64,000 nt of DNA, from the NCBI RefSeq assembly GCF_026212465.1, contig NC_080056.1, forward strand, positions 21,395,201 to 21,459,200. The letters run 5' to 3'. Position 1 is the first letter of the stretch; every line of letters begins with the position of its first letter. Under the pieces are notes generated by a model that saw only the letters and a list, made by a program, of their open reading frames with translations, did not search any database and was not told the DNA's origin. The position numbers and the translations under genes are program-made. Below, in pieces: positions 28,901 through 43,419 of the stretch. This DNA is from Amaranthus tricolor (taxonomy: Eukaryota > Streptophyta > Magnoliopsida > Caryophyllales > Amaranthaceae).

Positions 28901-31900
28901 TGGTTTCTTTTGCATAAAACTTGGCACTAAACACTAGTTGGTATATATTATTGTGTGGAAATAGTTAAAATCGATAACAATAGTCATATGCTTGAAATTA
29001 CGTTCTAAGGTGCGATTTTGCGGTGTTTTTAGCATTTTTTTCACTTTCTCGTATAAAATTGTTCAAACATGGTTCGTTTTGCATTAAATATTTCACACAA
29101 CACTTTTTGTTATATGTTATTGTTTTGAAATGATTAGAATAAAAAACGAATAGTCATATGCTTAAAAATACGTGCTCAATTGCGTGTTTGAGGGCTTTTT
29201 AAACGTTTTTTACACTTTCTGGATTAAGTGATTCAAATTTGGTTTCTTCGCCACGAAACATGGCACACAACCCTATTTGTTATATATTATTGTGTTGAAA
29301 TGGTGACAGTTGAAAACAATTGTAATATGCTTCAAATTACGTGCTAAGTTGCGTTTTTAATGTTTTTTAAGCTTTCTTGGCACTTTCTCGCATAAAGTGA
29401 TTAAAACATGGTTTGTTTTGCAGGAAGCTGGTCACTAAATAGTATATGGTATATATTATTGTGTTGAAATGGTGACAATCGAAAAAAATAGTCATATGCT
29501 TGAAATTACGTGCGAAGTTGCGTGTTTAATGTTTTTTATGCGTTTTTGGCTTTCGATCACATATACTGGTTCAATCTTGGTTTGTTTTGCATCAAAAATG
29601 GCACTAAACGCTATTTTGTATATATAATTGTGTTGAAATTATTAGAATCGAAAACAATAGTCATATGCTTGAAACTACGTGCTAAGTTGCATTTTAAAGG
29701 TTTTTTAATCTTATTTGGCACTTTCTCGTATAATGTGGTTCAAACTTGGTTTGTTTGCCACGAAACATGGGACACAACACTATTTGGTATATATTGTTGT
29801 GTCAAAATGGTAACAATCGAAAACAATAGTCATATGCTTCAAATTACGTGTTAAGTTGCGTTCGTAAGGTAGTTTAAGCTTTTTTGGCATTTTCTCGCAT
29901 AAGGTGGTTAAAACGTAGTTTGTTTTGCTTGAAACTTGTAACTAAACACAATTTGGTATATATTATTTTGTGGAAATGGTTAAAATCGGAAACAATAGTC
30001 ATATGCTTGAATTTATGTTCTAAATTGCTTTTTTTTTGGTTTTTTTTACCCATTTTTGGCACTTTCTCGTATAAAATAGTTCAAACATGGTTTGTTTTGC
30101 ATGAAACATTGCACACAACACTATTTGTTATATATTATTGTGTTGAAATGATTAGAATCCGTAACATATAATCATGTGCTTGAAATTGCGTGCTAAGTTG
30201 CGTGTTTAAGGTTTTTTAAAAGCGTTTTTGACACTTTCTCGCATAAAGTGGTTCAAAATTTGTCTCTTTTGCATGAAACTTGGCACTAAACACTATTTTG
30301 TATATATTATTGTGTTGAAATAGTTAGAATTGAAAACAACAGTCATAAGCTTGAAATTATGTTCTAATTTGCGTTTTTTGGGTGTTTAAAGAAATTTTGG
30401 CATCTTCTCGCATATAGTATTTCAAACATGGTTTGTTTTGCATGAAACATTGCACAGAACATATTTTTCATATATTATTGTGTTGAAATAATTAGAATCC
30501 AAAATATATAATCATGTTCTTGAAATTACGTGCAAAGTTGCGTGTTTGAGGTTTTTTAAAAGCGTTTTTTTGCACTTTCTCGCATAAAGTGGTTCAAAAT
30601 TGGTTTCTTTTGCATAAAACATGGCACTAAACACTAGTTGGTATATATTATTGTGTTGAAATAGTTAGAATCGAAAACAATAGTCATATGCTTCATATTA
30701 CATGCTAAGTTGCGTTTTTAATGTTTTTTAAGCTTTCTTGGCACTTACTCGCATAAATTGATTAAAACGTGGTTTGTTTTGCAGGAAACTTGTCAATAAA
30801 TAGTATTTGGTATATATTATTGTGTTGAAATGGTGACAAGCGAAAAAAATAGTCATATGTTTGAAATTACGTGCAAAGTTGCTTGTTTAATGTTTTTTAA
30901 ATGTTTTTGGCACTCTCTCATATAAACTGGTTCAAACTTGGTTTGTTTTGCATCAAAAATGGCACTAAACACTATTTGGTATATATTATTGTGTTGAAAT
31001 TGTTAGAATCGAAAACAATAGTCATATGCTTGAAACTAAGTGCTAAGTTGTTAAAGGTTTTTTAATCTTTTTTGGCACTTTCTCGTATAATGTGGTTCAA
31101 ACTTGTTTTGTTTGCCACGAAACTTGGGACACAACACTATTTTGTATATATTGTTGTGTCGAAATGGTAACAATCGAAAACAATAGTCATATGCTTGAAA
31201 TTTCGTGTTAAGTTGCGTTTGTAAAGGTAGTTTAAGCTTTTTTGGCATTTTTTCGCATACGTTGGTTAAAATGTGGTTTATTTTGCATGACACTTGTCAC
31301 TAAACACTATTTGGTATATATTATTTTGTGGAAATGATTAAAATCGAAAACAATAGTCATATGCTTTAATTTATGTTCTGAATTGCGTTTTTGGGGTTTT
31401 TTTTTACCCTTTTTTGGCACTTTCTCGCATAAAGTAGTTCAAACATGGTTTGTTTTGCATGAAACATTGCACACAACACTATCTGTTATATATTATTTTG
31501 TTGAAATGATTAGAATCCGTAACATATAATCATATGCTTGAAATTACGTGCTAAGTTGCATGTTTGAGGTTTTTTCAAAGCGTTTTTGACACTTTCTCGT
31601 ATAAAGTGGTTCAAAATTTGTCTCTTTTGCATGAAACTTGGCAGTAAACACTATTTTGTATATATTATTGTGTTGAAATAGTTAGATTTGAAAACAACAG
31701 TCATAAGCTTGAAATTACGTTCTAATTTGTGTTTTTTGGGTGTTTAAAGCAATTTTGGCATCTTCTCGACTAAAGTATTTCAAACATGGTTTGTTTTGCA
31801 TGAAACATTGCACAGAACACTATTTTTCATATATTATTGTGTTGAAATGATTAGAATCCAAAATATATAATCATATGCTTAAAATTACGTACAAAGTTGC

Positions 31901-32200
31901 GTGTTTGAGGTTTTTAAAAGCGTTTTATGCACTTTCTCGCATAAAGTGGTTCAAAATTGGTTTCTTTTGCATAAAACTTGGCACTAAACACTAGTTGGTA
32001 TATATTATTGTGTGGAAATAGTTAAAATCAATAACAATAGTCATATGCTTGAAATTACGTTCTAAGGTGCGATTTTGCGGTGTTTTTAGCATTTTTTTCA
32101 CTTTCTCGTATAAAATTGTTCAAACATGGTTCGTTTTGCATTAAATATTTCACACAACACTTTTTGTTATATGTTATTGTTTTGAAATGATTAGAATAAA
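20000..32200 (+). repeat. Second-level duplication: ~6.12-kb pair of HOR A dimers
   Basis: Private variants are shared by every second HOR copy. An extra A in 'atcaaaaaatggcac' occurs near 20,411 and 26,533. 'ttttttatgcg' followed by 'catatactgg' occurs near 23,412 and 29,531. 'gaggttgttaaaagcg' occurs near 22,731 and 28,851. 'gtgtcaaaatgg' occurs near 23,680 and 29,798. All offsets are about 6,119-6,122 bp, twice the HOR unit. Two successive ~6.12-kb segments (about 20.0-26.1 and 26.1-32.2 kb) are therefore copies of each other. Exact borders are not resolved because all HOR copies are so similar. Confidence 0.72.
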
Positions 32201-34026
32201 AAACGAATAGTCATATGCTTAAAAATACGTGCTCAATTGCGTGTTTGAGGGCTTTTTAAACGTTTTTTACACTTTCTGGATTAAGTGATTCAAATTTGGT
32301 TTCTTCGCCACGAAACATGGCACACAACCCTATTTGTTATATATTATTGTGTTGAAATGGTGACAGTTGAAAACAATTGTAATATGCTTCAAATTACGTG
32401 CTAAGTTGCGTTTTTAATGTTTTTTAAGCTTTCTTGGCACTTTCTCGCATAAAGTGATTAAAACATGGTTTGTTTTGCAGGAAGCTGGTCACTAAATAGT
32501 ATATGGTATATATTATTGTGTTGAAATGGTGACAATCGAAAAAAATAGTCATATGCTTGAAATTACGTGCGAAGTTGCGTGTTTAATGTTTTTTATGCGT
32601 TTTTGGCTTTCGATCACATAAACTGGTTCAATCTTGGTTTGTTTTGCATCAAAAATGGCACTAAACGCTATTTTGTATATATAATTGTGTTGAAATTATT
32701 AGAATCGAAAACAATAGTCATATGCTTGAAACTACGTGCTAAGTTGCATTTTAAAGGTTTTTTAATCTTATTTGGCACTTTCTCGTATAATGTGGTTCAA
32801 ACTTGGTTTGTTTGCCACGAAACATGGAACACAACACTATTTGGTATATATTGTTGTGTCGAAATGGTAACAATCGAAAACAATAGTCATATGCTTCAAA
32901 TTACGTGTTAAGTTGCGTTCGTAAGGTAGTTTAAGCTTTTTTGGCATTTTCTCGCATAAGGTGGTTAAAACGTAGTTTGTTTTGCTTGAAACTTGTAACT
33001 AAACACAATTTGGTATATATTATTTTGTGGAAATGGTTAAAATCGGAAACCATAGTCATATGCTTGAATTTATGTTCTAAATTGCTTTTTTTTGGTTTTT
33101 TTTACCCATTTTTGGCACTTTCTCGTATAAAATAGTTCAAACATGGTTTGTTTTGCATGAAACATTGCACACAACACTATTTGTTATATATTATTGTGTT
33201 GAAATGATTAGAATCCGTAACATATAATCATGTGCTTGAAATTGCGTGCTAAGTTGCGTGTTTAAGGTTTTTTAAAAGCGTTTTTGACACTTTCTCGCAT
33301 AAAGTGGTTCAAAATTTGTCTCTTTTGCATGAAACTTGGCACTAAACACTATTTTGTATATATTATTGTGTTGAAATAGTTAGAATTGAAAACAACAGTC
33401 ATAAGCTTGAAATTATGTTCTAATTTGCGTTTTTTGGGTGTTTAAAGAAATTTTGGCATCTTCTCGCATATAGTATTTCAAACATGGTTTGTTTTGCATG
33501 AAACATTACACAGAACACTATTTTTCATATATTATTGTGTTGAAATAATTAGAATCCAAAATATATAATCATGTTCTTGAAATTACGTGCAAAGTTGCGT
33601 GTTTGAGGTTTTTTAAAAGCGTTTTTTTTGCACTTTCTCGCATAAAGTGGTTCAAAATTGGTTTCTTTTGCATAAAACATGGCACTAAACACTAGTTGGT
33701 ATATATTATTGTGTTGAAATAGTTAGAATCGAAAACAATAGTCATATGCTTCATATTACATGCTAAGTTGCGTTTTTAATGTTTTTTAAGCTTTCTTGGC
33801 ACTTACTCGCATAAATTGATTAAAACGTGGTTTGTTTTGCAGGAAACTTGTCAATAAATAGTATTTGGTATATATTATTGTGTTGAAATGGTGACAAGCG
33901 AAAAAAATAGTCATATGTTTGAAATTACGTGCAAAGTTGCTTGTTTAATGTTTTTTAAATGTTTTTGGCACTCTCTCATATAAACTGATTCAAACTTGGT
34001 TTGTTTTGCATCAAAAATGGCACTAA

Positions 34027-34090
34027 AAACTATTTGGTATATATTATTGTGTTGAAATTTTTACAATTGAAAACAATAGTCATAAGCTTT
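34027..34090 (+). repeat. Junction between HOR A and HOR B
   Basis: The last HOR A monomer is recognisable to about 34,027. A hybrid stretch follows, and 'agtcataagcttttttggcac' jumps directly into a 'tttgtcgcaaaaactagttg' monomer typical of HOR B. The monomer at the junction is short because the 'gcttgaaattacgtgctaag' box is missing. Orientation does not change. Confidence 0.75.
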
Positions 34091-37000
34091 TTTGGCACTT
34101 TGTCGCAAAAACTAGTTGAAACTTGTTTGTTTTGCAAGAAACTTGGCACACAACACTATTTGGTATATATTTATTGTGTTGAAATGGTTAGAATCCAAAA
34201 CAATATTCATATGCTTGAAATAACGTGCTAAGTTGCGTTTTTGACGTTTTTTAAGCGTTTTTGGCACTTTCTCGCATAGAGTTATTCAAACTTTGTTTGA
34301 TTTGAATGAAACTTGGCACTAAACACTATTTGGTATATATTATTGTGATAAAGTGGTCAGAATGGAAAACAATAGTCTTATGCTTGAAATTACGTGTTAA
34401 GTTGCGTTTTTGATGTTTTTTAAGCGTTTTTGGCACTTTCTCGCATAAAGTGGTTCAAAGTTTGTTTCTTTGCCACGAAAAATGGCACACAACACTATTT
34501 GGCATAAATCATTGAGATGAAATAGTTAGAATCCAAAACCATAGTCATATACTTGAAATTACGTTCTCTGTAGCGTTTTTAAGGTTTTTTCTACGCTTTT
34601 TTGGCAGTTTTTCTCGCGAAAAGTAGTTCAAACTTCGTTTGTGTTGCATGAAACTTGGCACACAACACTATTTGGTATATATCATTGTGTTGAAATGGTT
34701 AGAATCCAAAACAATAGATATATGATTGAAATTACATGCTAAGTTGCCTGTTTGTGGTTTTTTTAAGCTTTTTTGGCCCTTTCTCGCATAAAGTGGTTTA
34801 AACTCGATTTTTTTGGCACGAAGCTTCGCACACTATTCTCTTTGGTATATATTATTTTGTTGAAATAGTTAGAATCCAAAACAATAGTCATATACTTTTA
34901 GCACTTTCTCGTATAAAATTGTTCAAAGTAAGTTTGTTCTTCACGAAAATTGGCACACAAAACTATTTGGTATATATTATTATGTTGAAATGGTGACAAT
35001 CGAAAACAATAGTCATATGCTTGAAATTACGCGCAAAGTTCCGTTTTTGAGATTTTTTATGCATTTTTGGCACTTTTTCGGATATAGTGGTTCAAACTTG
35101 GTTTGTTTTGCATGAAACTTAACAATAAAAACTATTTCGTATATATTATTTGTATTGAAATGTTTGGAATCAAAAACTATAGTCATATGCTTGAAATTAC
35201 GTGCTAAGTTGTGTTTGTAAGGTTATTAAGCTTTTTTGGCACTTTCTCGCATAAAGTGGTTAAAACGTGGTTTGTTTTGCAGGAAACTTGTCACTAAATA
35301 GTATTTGGTATATATTATTGTGTTGAAATGGTAACAATCGAAAACAATAGTCATATGCTTGAAATTACGTGTTATGTTACATGTTTAACGTTTTTTAAGT
35401 GGTTTTGGCACTTTCGAGCATAAAGTGGTTCAAACTTGGTTTGTTTGGCACGAAACTTGTCACACGACTCTATTTGGTATATATTATTGTGTTGTAATAG
35501 TTACAATCCAAAAAAATAGTCATATGCATGAATTTACGTTCTAAGTTAAGTTTTTAAGGTTTTTTTAAGCTTTTTTGGCAATTTGTCGCAAAAACTAGTT
35601 CAAACTTGTTTGTTTTGCAAGAAACTTGGCACACAACACTATTTGGTATATATTATTGTGTTGAAATGGTTAGAATCCAAAACAATATTCATATGCTTGA
35701 AATAACGTGCTAAGTTGCGTTTTTATGGATTTTCAAGCGTTTTTGTCACTTTTTCGCATAAAGTTCTTCAAACTTGGTTTGATTTGAATGAAACTTGGCA
35801 CTAAACACAATTTGGTATATATTATTGTGATGAAATTTTCAAAATGGAAAACTACAGTCGTATGTTTGAAATTACGTGTTGAGTTGCGTTTTTTAATTTT
35901 TTTTAAGCGTTTTTGGCACTTTCTCGCATGAAAAAGGTTGAAAATTGATTGCTTTGCCACGAAAATTGGCACACAACTCTATTTGGCATATATCATTGTG
36001 ATGAAATAGTTAGAATCCGAAACCATAATCATATGCTTGAAATTACGTGCTATGTTGCGTTTTTAAGGTTTTTCTAAGCTTTTTTGGCACTTTTTCTCGC
36101 AAAAAGCTATTCAAACTTCGTTTGTTTTGCATGAAACTTTGCACGGAACACTATTTGGTATATATTATTGTGTTGAAATGGTTAGAATCCAAAACAACAT
36201 TCATATGCTTGAAATAACGTGCTAAGTTGCGTTTTTGAGGTTTTTTAAGCGTTTTTGGCACTTTCTCGCATAGAGTTGTTCAAACTTGGTTTAATTGGAA
36301 TGAAACTTGGCACTAAACACTATTTGGTATATATTATTGTGATAAAATGGTCATAATGGAAAACAAGAGTCATATGCTTGAAATTACGTGTTAAGTTGCG
36401 TTTTTGATGTTTTTTAAGCGTTTTTGGCACTTTCTCGCATAAAGTGGTTCAAAGTTGGTTTCTTTGCCACGAAAATTTGCACACAACACTATATGGCATA
36501 AATCAGTGAGATGAAATAGTTAGAATCCAAAACCATAGTCATATGCTTGAAATTACGTTCTCTGTAGCGTTTTTAAGGTTTTTCTACGCTTTTTTGGCAC
36601 TTTTTCTCGCGAAAAGTAGTTCAAACTTCGTTTGTGTTGCATGAAACTTGGCACACAACACTATTTGGTATATATCATTGTGTTGAAATGGTTAGAATCC
36701 AAAATAATAGATATATAATTGAAATTACATGCTAAGTTGCGTGTTTGTGGTTTTTTAAGCTTTTTTGGCCCCTTTCTCGCATAAAGTGATTTAAACTCGA
36801 TTTGTTTGGCACGAAGCTTCGCACACTATTCTATTTGGTATATATTATTTTGATGAAATAGTTAGAATCCAAAACAATAGTCATACATTTTTAGCACTTT
36901 CTCGTATTAAATTGCTTGTTCGTCACGAAAATTGGCACACCAAACTATTTGGTATATATTATTATGTTGAAATGGTGACAATAGAAAACAATAGTCATAT

Positions 37001-40000
37001 ACTTGAAATTACGCGTAAAGTTACGTTTTTGAGATTTTTAAAGCATTTTTGGCACTTTCTCGGATATAGTGGTTCAAACTTTGTTTTTTATGCATGAAAC
37101 TTAACAATAAAAACTATTTCTTATATATTATTTGTATTTAAATGGTTGGAATCGAAAACTATAGTCATATGCTTGAAATTACGTGCTAAGTTGTGTTTGT
37201 AAGGTTTTTTAAGCTTTTTTGGCACTTTCTCGCATAAAGTGGTTAAAAGTTGGTTTGTTTTGCAGGAAACTTGTCACTAAATAGTATTTGGTATATATTA
37301 TTGTGTTGAAATGGTGACAATCGAAAAAAATAGTCATATGCTTGAAATTACGTGTTAAGTTTCATGTTTAACGTTTTTTAAGCGGTTTTGGCACTTTCGC
37401 GCATAAAGTGGTTCAAACATGGTTTCTTTGGCACGAAACTTGTCACACGACTGTATTTGGTATATATTATTGTGTTGTAATAGTTAGAATCCAAAACAAT
37501 ACTCATATGGATCAAATTACGTTATAAGTTGCGTTTTTAAGGTTTTTTTAAGCTTTTTTGGCACTTTGTCGCAAAAACTAGTTCAAACTTGTTTGTTTTG
37601 CAAGAAACTTGGCACACAACACTATTTGGTATATATTATTGTGTTGAAATGGTTAGAATCCAAAACAATATTCGTATGCTTGAAATAACGTGCTAAGTTG
37701 CGTTTTTATGGTTTTTCAAGCGTTTTTGTCACTTTTTCGCATAAAATTGTTCAAACTTGGTTTGAATTAAATGAAACTTGGCACTATACACAATTTGGTA
37801 TATATTATTAAGATGAAATTGTCATAATGGAAAACAATAGTCATATGTTTGAAATTACGTGTTGAGTTGCGTTTTTGATTTATTTTTAGCGTTTTTGGCA
37901 CTTTTTCGCATGAAAAAGGTTCAAAATTGATTGCTTTGACACAAAAATTGGCACACAACTCTATTTGGCATATATCATTGTGATGAAATAGTTAGAATCC
38001 AAATCCATAGTCATATGCTTTAAATTACGTGTTATGTTGCGTTTTTAAGGTTTTTCTAAGCTTTTTTGGCACTTTTTCTCGCAAAAAGCAGTTCAAACTT
38101 CGTTTGTTTTGCATGAAACTTTGCACACAACACTAATTGGTATATATTATTGTGTTGAAATGGTTAGAATCCAAAACAATATTCATATGCTTGAAATAAC
38201 GTGCTCAGTTGCGTTTTTGAGGTTATTTAAGCGTTTTTGGCACTTTCTCCCGTAGAGTTGTTCAAACTTGGTTTGATTTGAATAAAACTTGACACTAAAC
38301 ACTATTTGGTATATATTATTGTGATAAAATGGTCAGAATGGAATACAATAGTCATATGCTTGAAATTACATGTTAAGTTGCGTTTTTGATGTTTTTTAAG
38401 CGTTTTTGGCACTTTCTCGCATAAAGTGGTTGAAAGTTGGTTTCTTTGCCACGAAAATTGGCACACAACACTATATGGCATAAATCATTGAGATGAAATA
38501 GTTAGAATCCGAAACCATAGTCATATGCTTGAAATTACGTTCTCTGTAGCGTTTTTAAAGTTTTTCTACGCTTTTTTGGCACTTTTTCTCGCGAAAAGTA
38601 GTTCAAACTTCGTTTCTGTTGCATGAAACGTGGCACACAACACTATTTGGTATATATCATTGTGTTGAAATGGTTAGAATCCAAAACGATAGATATATGA
38701 TTTAAATTACATGCTAAGTTGCGTGTTTGTGGTTTTTCAAGCTTTTTTGGCCCTTTCTCGCATAAAGTGGTTTAAACTCGATTTGTTTGGCACGAAGCTT
38801 CGCACACTATTCTATTTGATATATATTATTTTGTTGAAATAGTTAGAATGCAAAACAATAGTCATATACTTTTAGCACTTTCTCGTATTAAATTCTTCAA
38901 AGTTGGTTTGTTCGTCACGAAAATATGCACACAAAACTATTTGGTATATACTATTATGTTGAAATGGTGACAATCGAAAACAATAGTCATATGCTTGAAA
39001 TGACGCGCAAAGTTGCGTTTTTGAGATTTTTAATGTATTTTTGGCACTTTCTCGGATATAGTGGTTCAAACTTGGTTTGTTTTGCATGAAACTTAACAAT
39101 AAAAACTATTTCTTATATATTATTTGTATTGAAATGGTTGGAATCGAAAACTATAGTCATATGCTTGAAAATACGTGCTAAGTTGTGTTTATAAGGTTTT
39201 TTAAGCTTTTTTGGCACTTTCTCGCATAAAGTGGTTAAAACTTGGTTTGTTTTGCAGGAAACTTGTCACTAAATAGTATTTGGTATATATTATTGTGTTG
39301 AAATGGTGACAATCGAAAACAAAACTCATATCCTTGAAATTACGTGTTAAGTTTCATGTTTAACGTTTTTTAAGCGGTTTATGCACTTTCGCGCATAAAG
39401 TGGTTCAAACTTGGTTTCTTTGGCACGAAACTTGTCACACGACTGTATTTGGTATATTTTATTGTGTTGTAATAGTTAGAATCACAAACAATAGTCATAT
39501 GCATCAAATTACGTTCTAAGTTGCGTTTTTAAGGTTTTTTTAAGCTTTTTTGGCACTTTGTCGCAAAAACTAGTTCAAACTTGTTTGTTTTGCAACAAAC
39601 TTGGCACACAACACTTTTTGGTATATATTATTGTGTTGAAATGGTTAGAATCCAAATCAATATTCGTATGCTTGAAATAACGTGCTAAGTTGCGTTTTTA
39701 TGGTTTTTCAAGCGTTTTTGTCACTTTTTCGCATAAAGTGGTTCAAACTTGGTTTGAATTGAATGAAACTTGGCACTATACACAATTTGGTATATATTAT
39801 TGAGATGAAATTGTCATAATGGAAAACAATAGTCATATGTTTGAAATTACGTGTTGAGTTGCGTTTTTGATTTATTTTAAGCGTTTTTGGCACTTTCTCG
39901 CATGAAAAAGGTTCAAAATTGATTGCTTTGCCACGAAAATTGGCACACAACTCTATTTGGCATATATCATTGTGATGAAATAGTTAGAATCCAAAACCAT

Positions 40001-43000
40001 AGTCATATGCTTGAAATTACGTGCTATGTTGCGTTTTTAAGGTTTTTCTAAGCTTTTTTGGCACTTTTTCTCGCAAAAAGCAGTTCAAACTTCGTTTGTT
40101 TTGCATGAAACTTTGCACACAATGCTATTTGGTATATATTATTGTGTTGAAATGGTTAGAATCCAAAACAATATTCATATGCTTGAAATAACGTGCCAAG
40201 TTGCGTTTTTGACGTTTTTTAAGCGTTTTTGGCACTTTCTCGCATAGAGTTATTCAAACTTTGTTTGATTTGAATGAAACCTCGCACTAAACACTATTTG
40301 GTATATATTATTGTGATAAAATAGTCAGAATGGAAAACAATAGTCTTATGCTTGAAATTACGTGTTAAGTTGCGTTTTTGACACTTTCTCGCATAAAGTG
40401 GTTCAAAGTTTGTTTCTTTGCCACGAAAATTGGAACACAACACTATATGGCATAAATCATTGAGATTAAATAGTTAGAATCTAAAACCATAGTCATATGC
40501 TTGAAATTACGTTCTCTGTAGCGTTTTTAAGGTTTTTCTACGCTTTTTTGGCACTTTTTCTCGCGAAAAGTAGTTCTAACTTCGTTTCTGTTGCATGAAA
40601 CGTGGCACACAACACTAATTGGTATATATCATTGTGTTGAAATGGTTAGAATTCAAAATAATAGATATATGATTGAAATTACATGTTAAGTTGCGTGTTT
40701 GTGGTTTTTTAAGCTTTTTTGGCCCTTTCTCGCATAAAGTGGTTTAAACTTGATTTGTTTGGCACGAAGCTTCGCACACTATTCTATTTGGTGTATATTA
40801 TTTTGTTGAAATAGTTAGAATGCAAAACAATAGTCATATACTTTTAGCACTTTCTCGTATTAAATTGTTCAAAGTTGGTATGTTCGTCACGAAAATTGGC
40901 ACACAAAACTATTTGGTATATATTATTATGTTGAAATGGTGACAATCGAAAACAATAGTCATATGCTTGAAATTACGCGTAAAGTTGCGTTTTTGAGATT
41001 TTTAAAGCATTTTTGGCACTTTCTCTGATATAGTGGTTCAAACTTGGTTTGTTTTGCATGAAACTTAACAATAAAAACTATTTCTTATATATTATTTGTA
41101 TTGAAATGGTTGGAATCAAAAACCATAGTCATATGCTTGAAATTGCGTGCTAAGTTGTGTTTGTAAAGTTTTTTAAGCTTTTTTGGCACTTTCTCGCATA
41201 AAGTGGTTAAAACTTGGTTTGTTTTGCTGTAAACTTGTCACTAAATAGTATTTGGTATATAATATTGTGTGGAAATGGTGACAATCGAAAACAATAGTCA
41301 TATGCTTGAAATTATGTGTTAAGTTTCATGTTTAACGTTTTTTAAGCGGTTTTGGCACTTTCGCGCATAAAGTGGTTCAAACTTGGTTTCTTTGGCACGA
41401 AACTTGTCACACGACTGTATTTGGTATATATTATTGTGTTGTAATAGTTAGAATCCAAAACAGTAGTCATATGCATCAAATTACGTTCTAAGTTGCATTT
41501 ATAAGGTTTTTTTAAGCTTTTTTGGCACTTTGTCGCAAAAACTAGTTGAAACTTTTTTGTTTTGCAAGAAACTTGGCACACAACACTATTTGGTACATAT
41601 TATTGTGTTGAAATGGTTAGAATCCAAAACAATATTCATATGCTTGAAATAACGTGCTAAGTTGCATTTTTGACGTTTTTAAAGCGTTTTTGGCACATTC
41701 TCGCATAGAGTTATTCAAACTTTGTTTGATTTGAATGAAACTTGGCACTAAACACTATTTGCTTTATATTATTGTGATAAAATGGTCAGAATGGAAAACA
41801 ATAGTCTAATGGTTGAAATTACGTGTTAAGTTGCGTTTTTGATGTTTTATAAGCGTTTTTGGCACTTTCTCGCATAAAGTGGTTCAAAGTTTGTTTCTTT
41901 GCCACGAAAAATGGCGCACAACACTATTTGGCATAAATCATTGTGATGAAATAGTTAGAATCCAAAACCATAGTCATATACTTGAAATTACGTTCTCTGT
42001 AGCGTTTTTTAAGGTTTTTCTACGCTTTTTTGGAACTTTTTCTCGCGAAAAGTAGTTCAAACTTCGTTTGTGTTGTATGAAACTTGGCACACAACACAAT
42101 TTGGTATATATCATTGTGTTGAAATGGTTAGAATCCAAAACAATAGATATATGATTTAAATTACATGCTAAGTTGCGTGTTTGTGGTTTTTTAAGCTTTT
42201 TTGGCCCTTTCTCGCATAAAGTGGTTTAAACTCGATTTGTTTGGCACGAAGCTTCGCACACTATTCTATTTGGTATATATTATTTTGTTGAAATATTTAG
42301 AATCCAAAACAATAGTCATAGACATTTAGCACTTTCTCGTATTAAAGTGTTCAAAGTTGGTTTGTTCGTCACGAAAATTGGCACACAAAACTATTTGGTA
42401 TATTTATTATGTTGAAATGGTGACAATCGAAAACAATAGTCATATGCTAGAAATTACGCGTCAAGTTGCGTTTTTGAGATTTTTAAAGCATTTTTAGCAC
42501 TTTCTCGGATATAGTGGTTCAAACTTGGTTTGTTTTGCATGAAACTTAACAATAAAAAACTATTTCTTATATATTATTTGTATTGAAATGGTTGGAATCG
42601 CAAACTATAGTCATATGCTTGAAAATACGTGCTAAGTTGTGTTTGTAAGGTTTTTTAAGCTTTTTTGGCACTTTCTCGCATAAAGTGGTTAAAACTTGGT
42701 TTGTTTTGCAGGAAACTTGTCACTAAATAGTATTTGGTATATATTATTGTGTTGAAATGGTGACAATCGAAAACAATAGTCATATGCTTGAAATTACGTG
42801 TTAAGTTTCATGTTTAACGTTTTTTAAGCGGTTTATGCACTTTCGCGCATAAAGTGGTTCAAACTTGGTTTCTTTGGCACGAAACTTGTCACACGACTGT
42901 ATTTGGTATATATTATTGTGTTTTAATAGTTAGAATCCAAAACAATAGTCATATACATCAAATTACGTTCTAAGTTGCGTTTATAAGGTTTTTTTAAGCT

Positions 43001-43419
43001 TTTTTGGCACTTTGTCGCAAAAACTAGTTCAAACTTGTTTGTTATGCTAGAAACTTGGCACACAACACTATTTGGTATATATTATTGTGTTTAAACGGTT
43101 AGAATCCAAAACAATATTCATATGCTTGAAATAACGTGCGAAGTTGCGTTTTTATGGTTTTTCAAGCGTTTTTTTTCACATTTTCGCATAAAGTTGTTCA
43201 AACTTGGTTTGATTTGAATGAAACGTGGCACTAAACACAATTTGGTATATATTATTGTGATGAAATTGTCATAATGGAAAACAATAGTCATATGTTTGAA
43301 ATTACGTGATGAGTTGCGTTTCTAATTTATTTTTAGCGTTTTTGGCACTTTCTCGCATGAAAAAAGTTCAAAATTAATTACGTTGCCACGAAAATTGGCA
43401 CACAACTCTATTTGGCATA

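Larger units (their letters stand above)
6530..34027 (+). repeat. HOR A: nine copies of an 18-monomer, ~3.06-kb unit
   Basis: A variant starting 'ttggctttcgatcac' marks the phase at 8,145, 11,200, 14,256, 17,312, 20,366, 23,427, 26,488, 29,546 and 32,603, a spacing of 3,054-3,061 bp. In the copy at 11,200-14,255, 18 monomer starts can be counted: 11,201, 11,369, 11,537, 11,706, 11,879, 12,049, 12,223, 12,392, 12,560, 12,726, 12,896, 13,067, 13,239, 13,409, 13,580, 13,749, 13,919 and 14,088. Copies differ by eye at few positions, mostly T-run length changes. The homogenised stretch begins and ends in the same monomer type (monomer 9; starts ~6,450 and ~33,966), so it holds a whole number of units. 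Confidence 0.93.
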
